A DNA stretch of 6,406 nt from positions 1 through 6,406 of the forward strand of contig CAYGJN010000129.1 in the NCBI GenBank assembly GCA_964350135.1, given 5' to 3'. Under the pieces are notes generated by a model. The model worked only from the letters and a program-made list of their open reading frames with translations, was not told the origin of the DNA and ran no database searches. Positions within the stretch are counted from its first letter, which is position 1, and each line of letters opens with the position of its first letter. Shown piece after piece: positions 6,244-6,406 of the stretch. Position numbers and translations under genes: made by a program. This DNA comes from CAYGJN01 sp964350135 (GTDB taxonomy: Bacteria; Bdellovibrionota; Bacteriovoracia; Bacteriovoracales; Bacteriovoracaceae).

Positions 6244-6406
6244 TCTACCCTCAGAGTTTATGATATATTTCATAAGCCCTAACTTTTTATTCATTAATTG
6301 AATATTGGCATCAAATAGGATTTTATTTTCTGCCATTCGAACCATTTCCTGCTCCCTATTAACAGTATTTCCGTCTTCACTAACTTCTGGACTAGGATCG
6401 TTATAA
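6241..6406 (-). CDS. flgB: Flagellar basal-body rod protein FlgB, partial (C-terminal end only)
   Basis: FlgB is a proximal rod subunit paired with FlgC. Only the last 54 codons are visible, from 6405 down to a TAG stop at 6243-6241; the start lies beyond the window edge. The visible protein contains DGNTVNREQEMVRMAENKI (11-29), the FlgB C-terminal pattern D-G-N-T-V plus an amphipathic helix with Glu and Met-Ala-Glu-Asn. It continues through LFDANIQLMNKKLGLMKYII (30-49), which matches the family's closing helix in which a run of hydrophobic residues precedes a short polar tail. Family members are about 130-140 residues, so about 60% of the gene is missing. Its position directly before flgC, nine bases away, is the near-universal arrangement and supports the call. 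Confidence 0.92.
   Translation of the reverse strand, partial: YNDPSPEVSEDGNTVNREQEMVRMAENKILFDANIQLMNKKLGLMKYIINSEGR

Overview
The window is one uninterrupted block of a flagellar basal-body and export operon, entirely on the minus strand. In transcription order, from high to low coordinates, it reads flgB (3' end only) - flgC - fliE - fliF - fliG - fliH - fliI - fliJ (5' part only). All eight genes point the same way. The gaps between them are 9, 9, 20, 17, 12, 2 and 1 bp, about 70 non-coding bases in 6406. There is no intergenic stretch of any size, no RNA gene, no repeat array, no mobile element, and no recognisable promoter or hairpin terminator. The operon promoter must lie beyond position 6406, and any terminator below position 1.

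The upstream third (6406-5422) encodes the rod: FlgB and FlgC (proximal rod) and FliE (the adaptor between the MS ring and the rod). The middle (5401-2664) encodes the MS-ring protein FliF and the rotor/switch protein FliG that sits on its cytoplasmic face. The last third (2651-1) encodes the export ATPase complex: FliH (ATPase regulator/stator), FliI (ATPase) and FliJ (central stalk). The gene order therefore roughly follows assembly modules: rod, ring, rotor, export ATPase. Strong Shine-Dalgarno sites precede flgC, fliE and fliG. The fliH-fliI-fliJ genes nearly abut, which suggests translational coupling. FliF uses a TTG start that is forced by an in-frame stop just upstream.

Organism: the DNA is AT-rich by eye, with many A/T-ending codons. 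The flgBC-fliEFGHIJ order is shared by several phyla (Bdellovibrionota and other former deltaproteobacteria, spirochaetes, Firmicutes). The proteins together with the base composition look most like a low-GC member of the Bdellovibrionota such as a Bacteriovorax/Halobacteriovorax relative. This is an impression, not a demonstrated assignment.

I found no novel system. This is a conserved, intact flagellar operon segment, and the findings are modest details: the TTG start, a divergent FliF tail, an acidic FliI extension, the FliH glycine-repeat and N-terminal region, and the coupling pattern.
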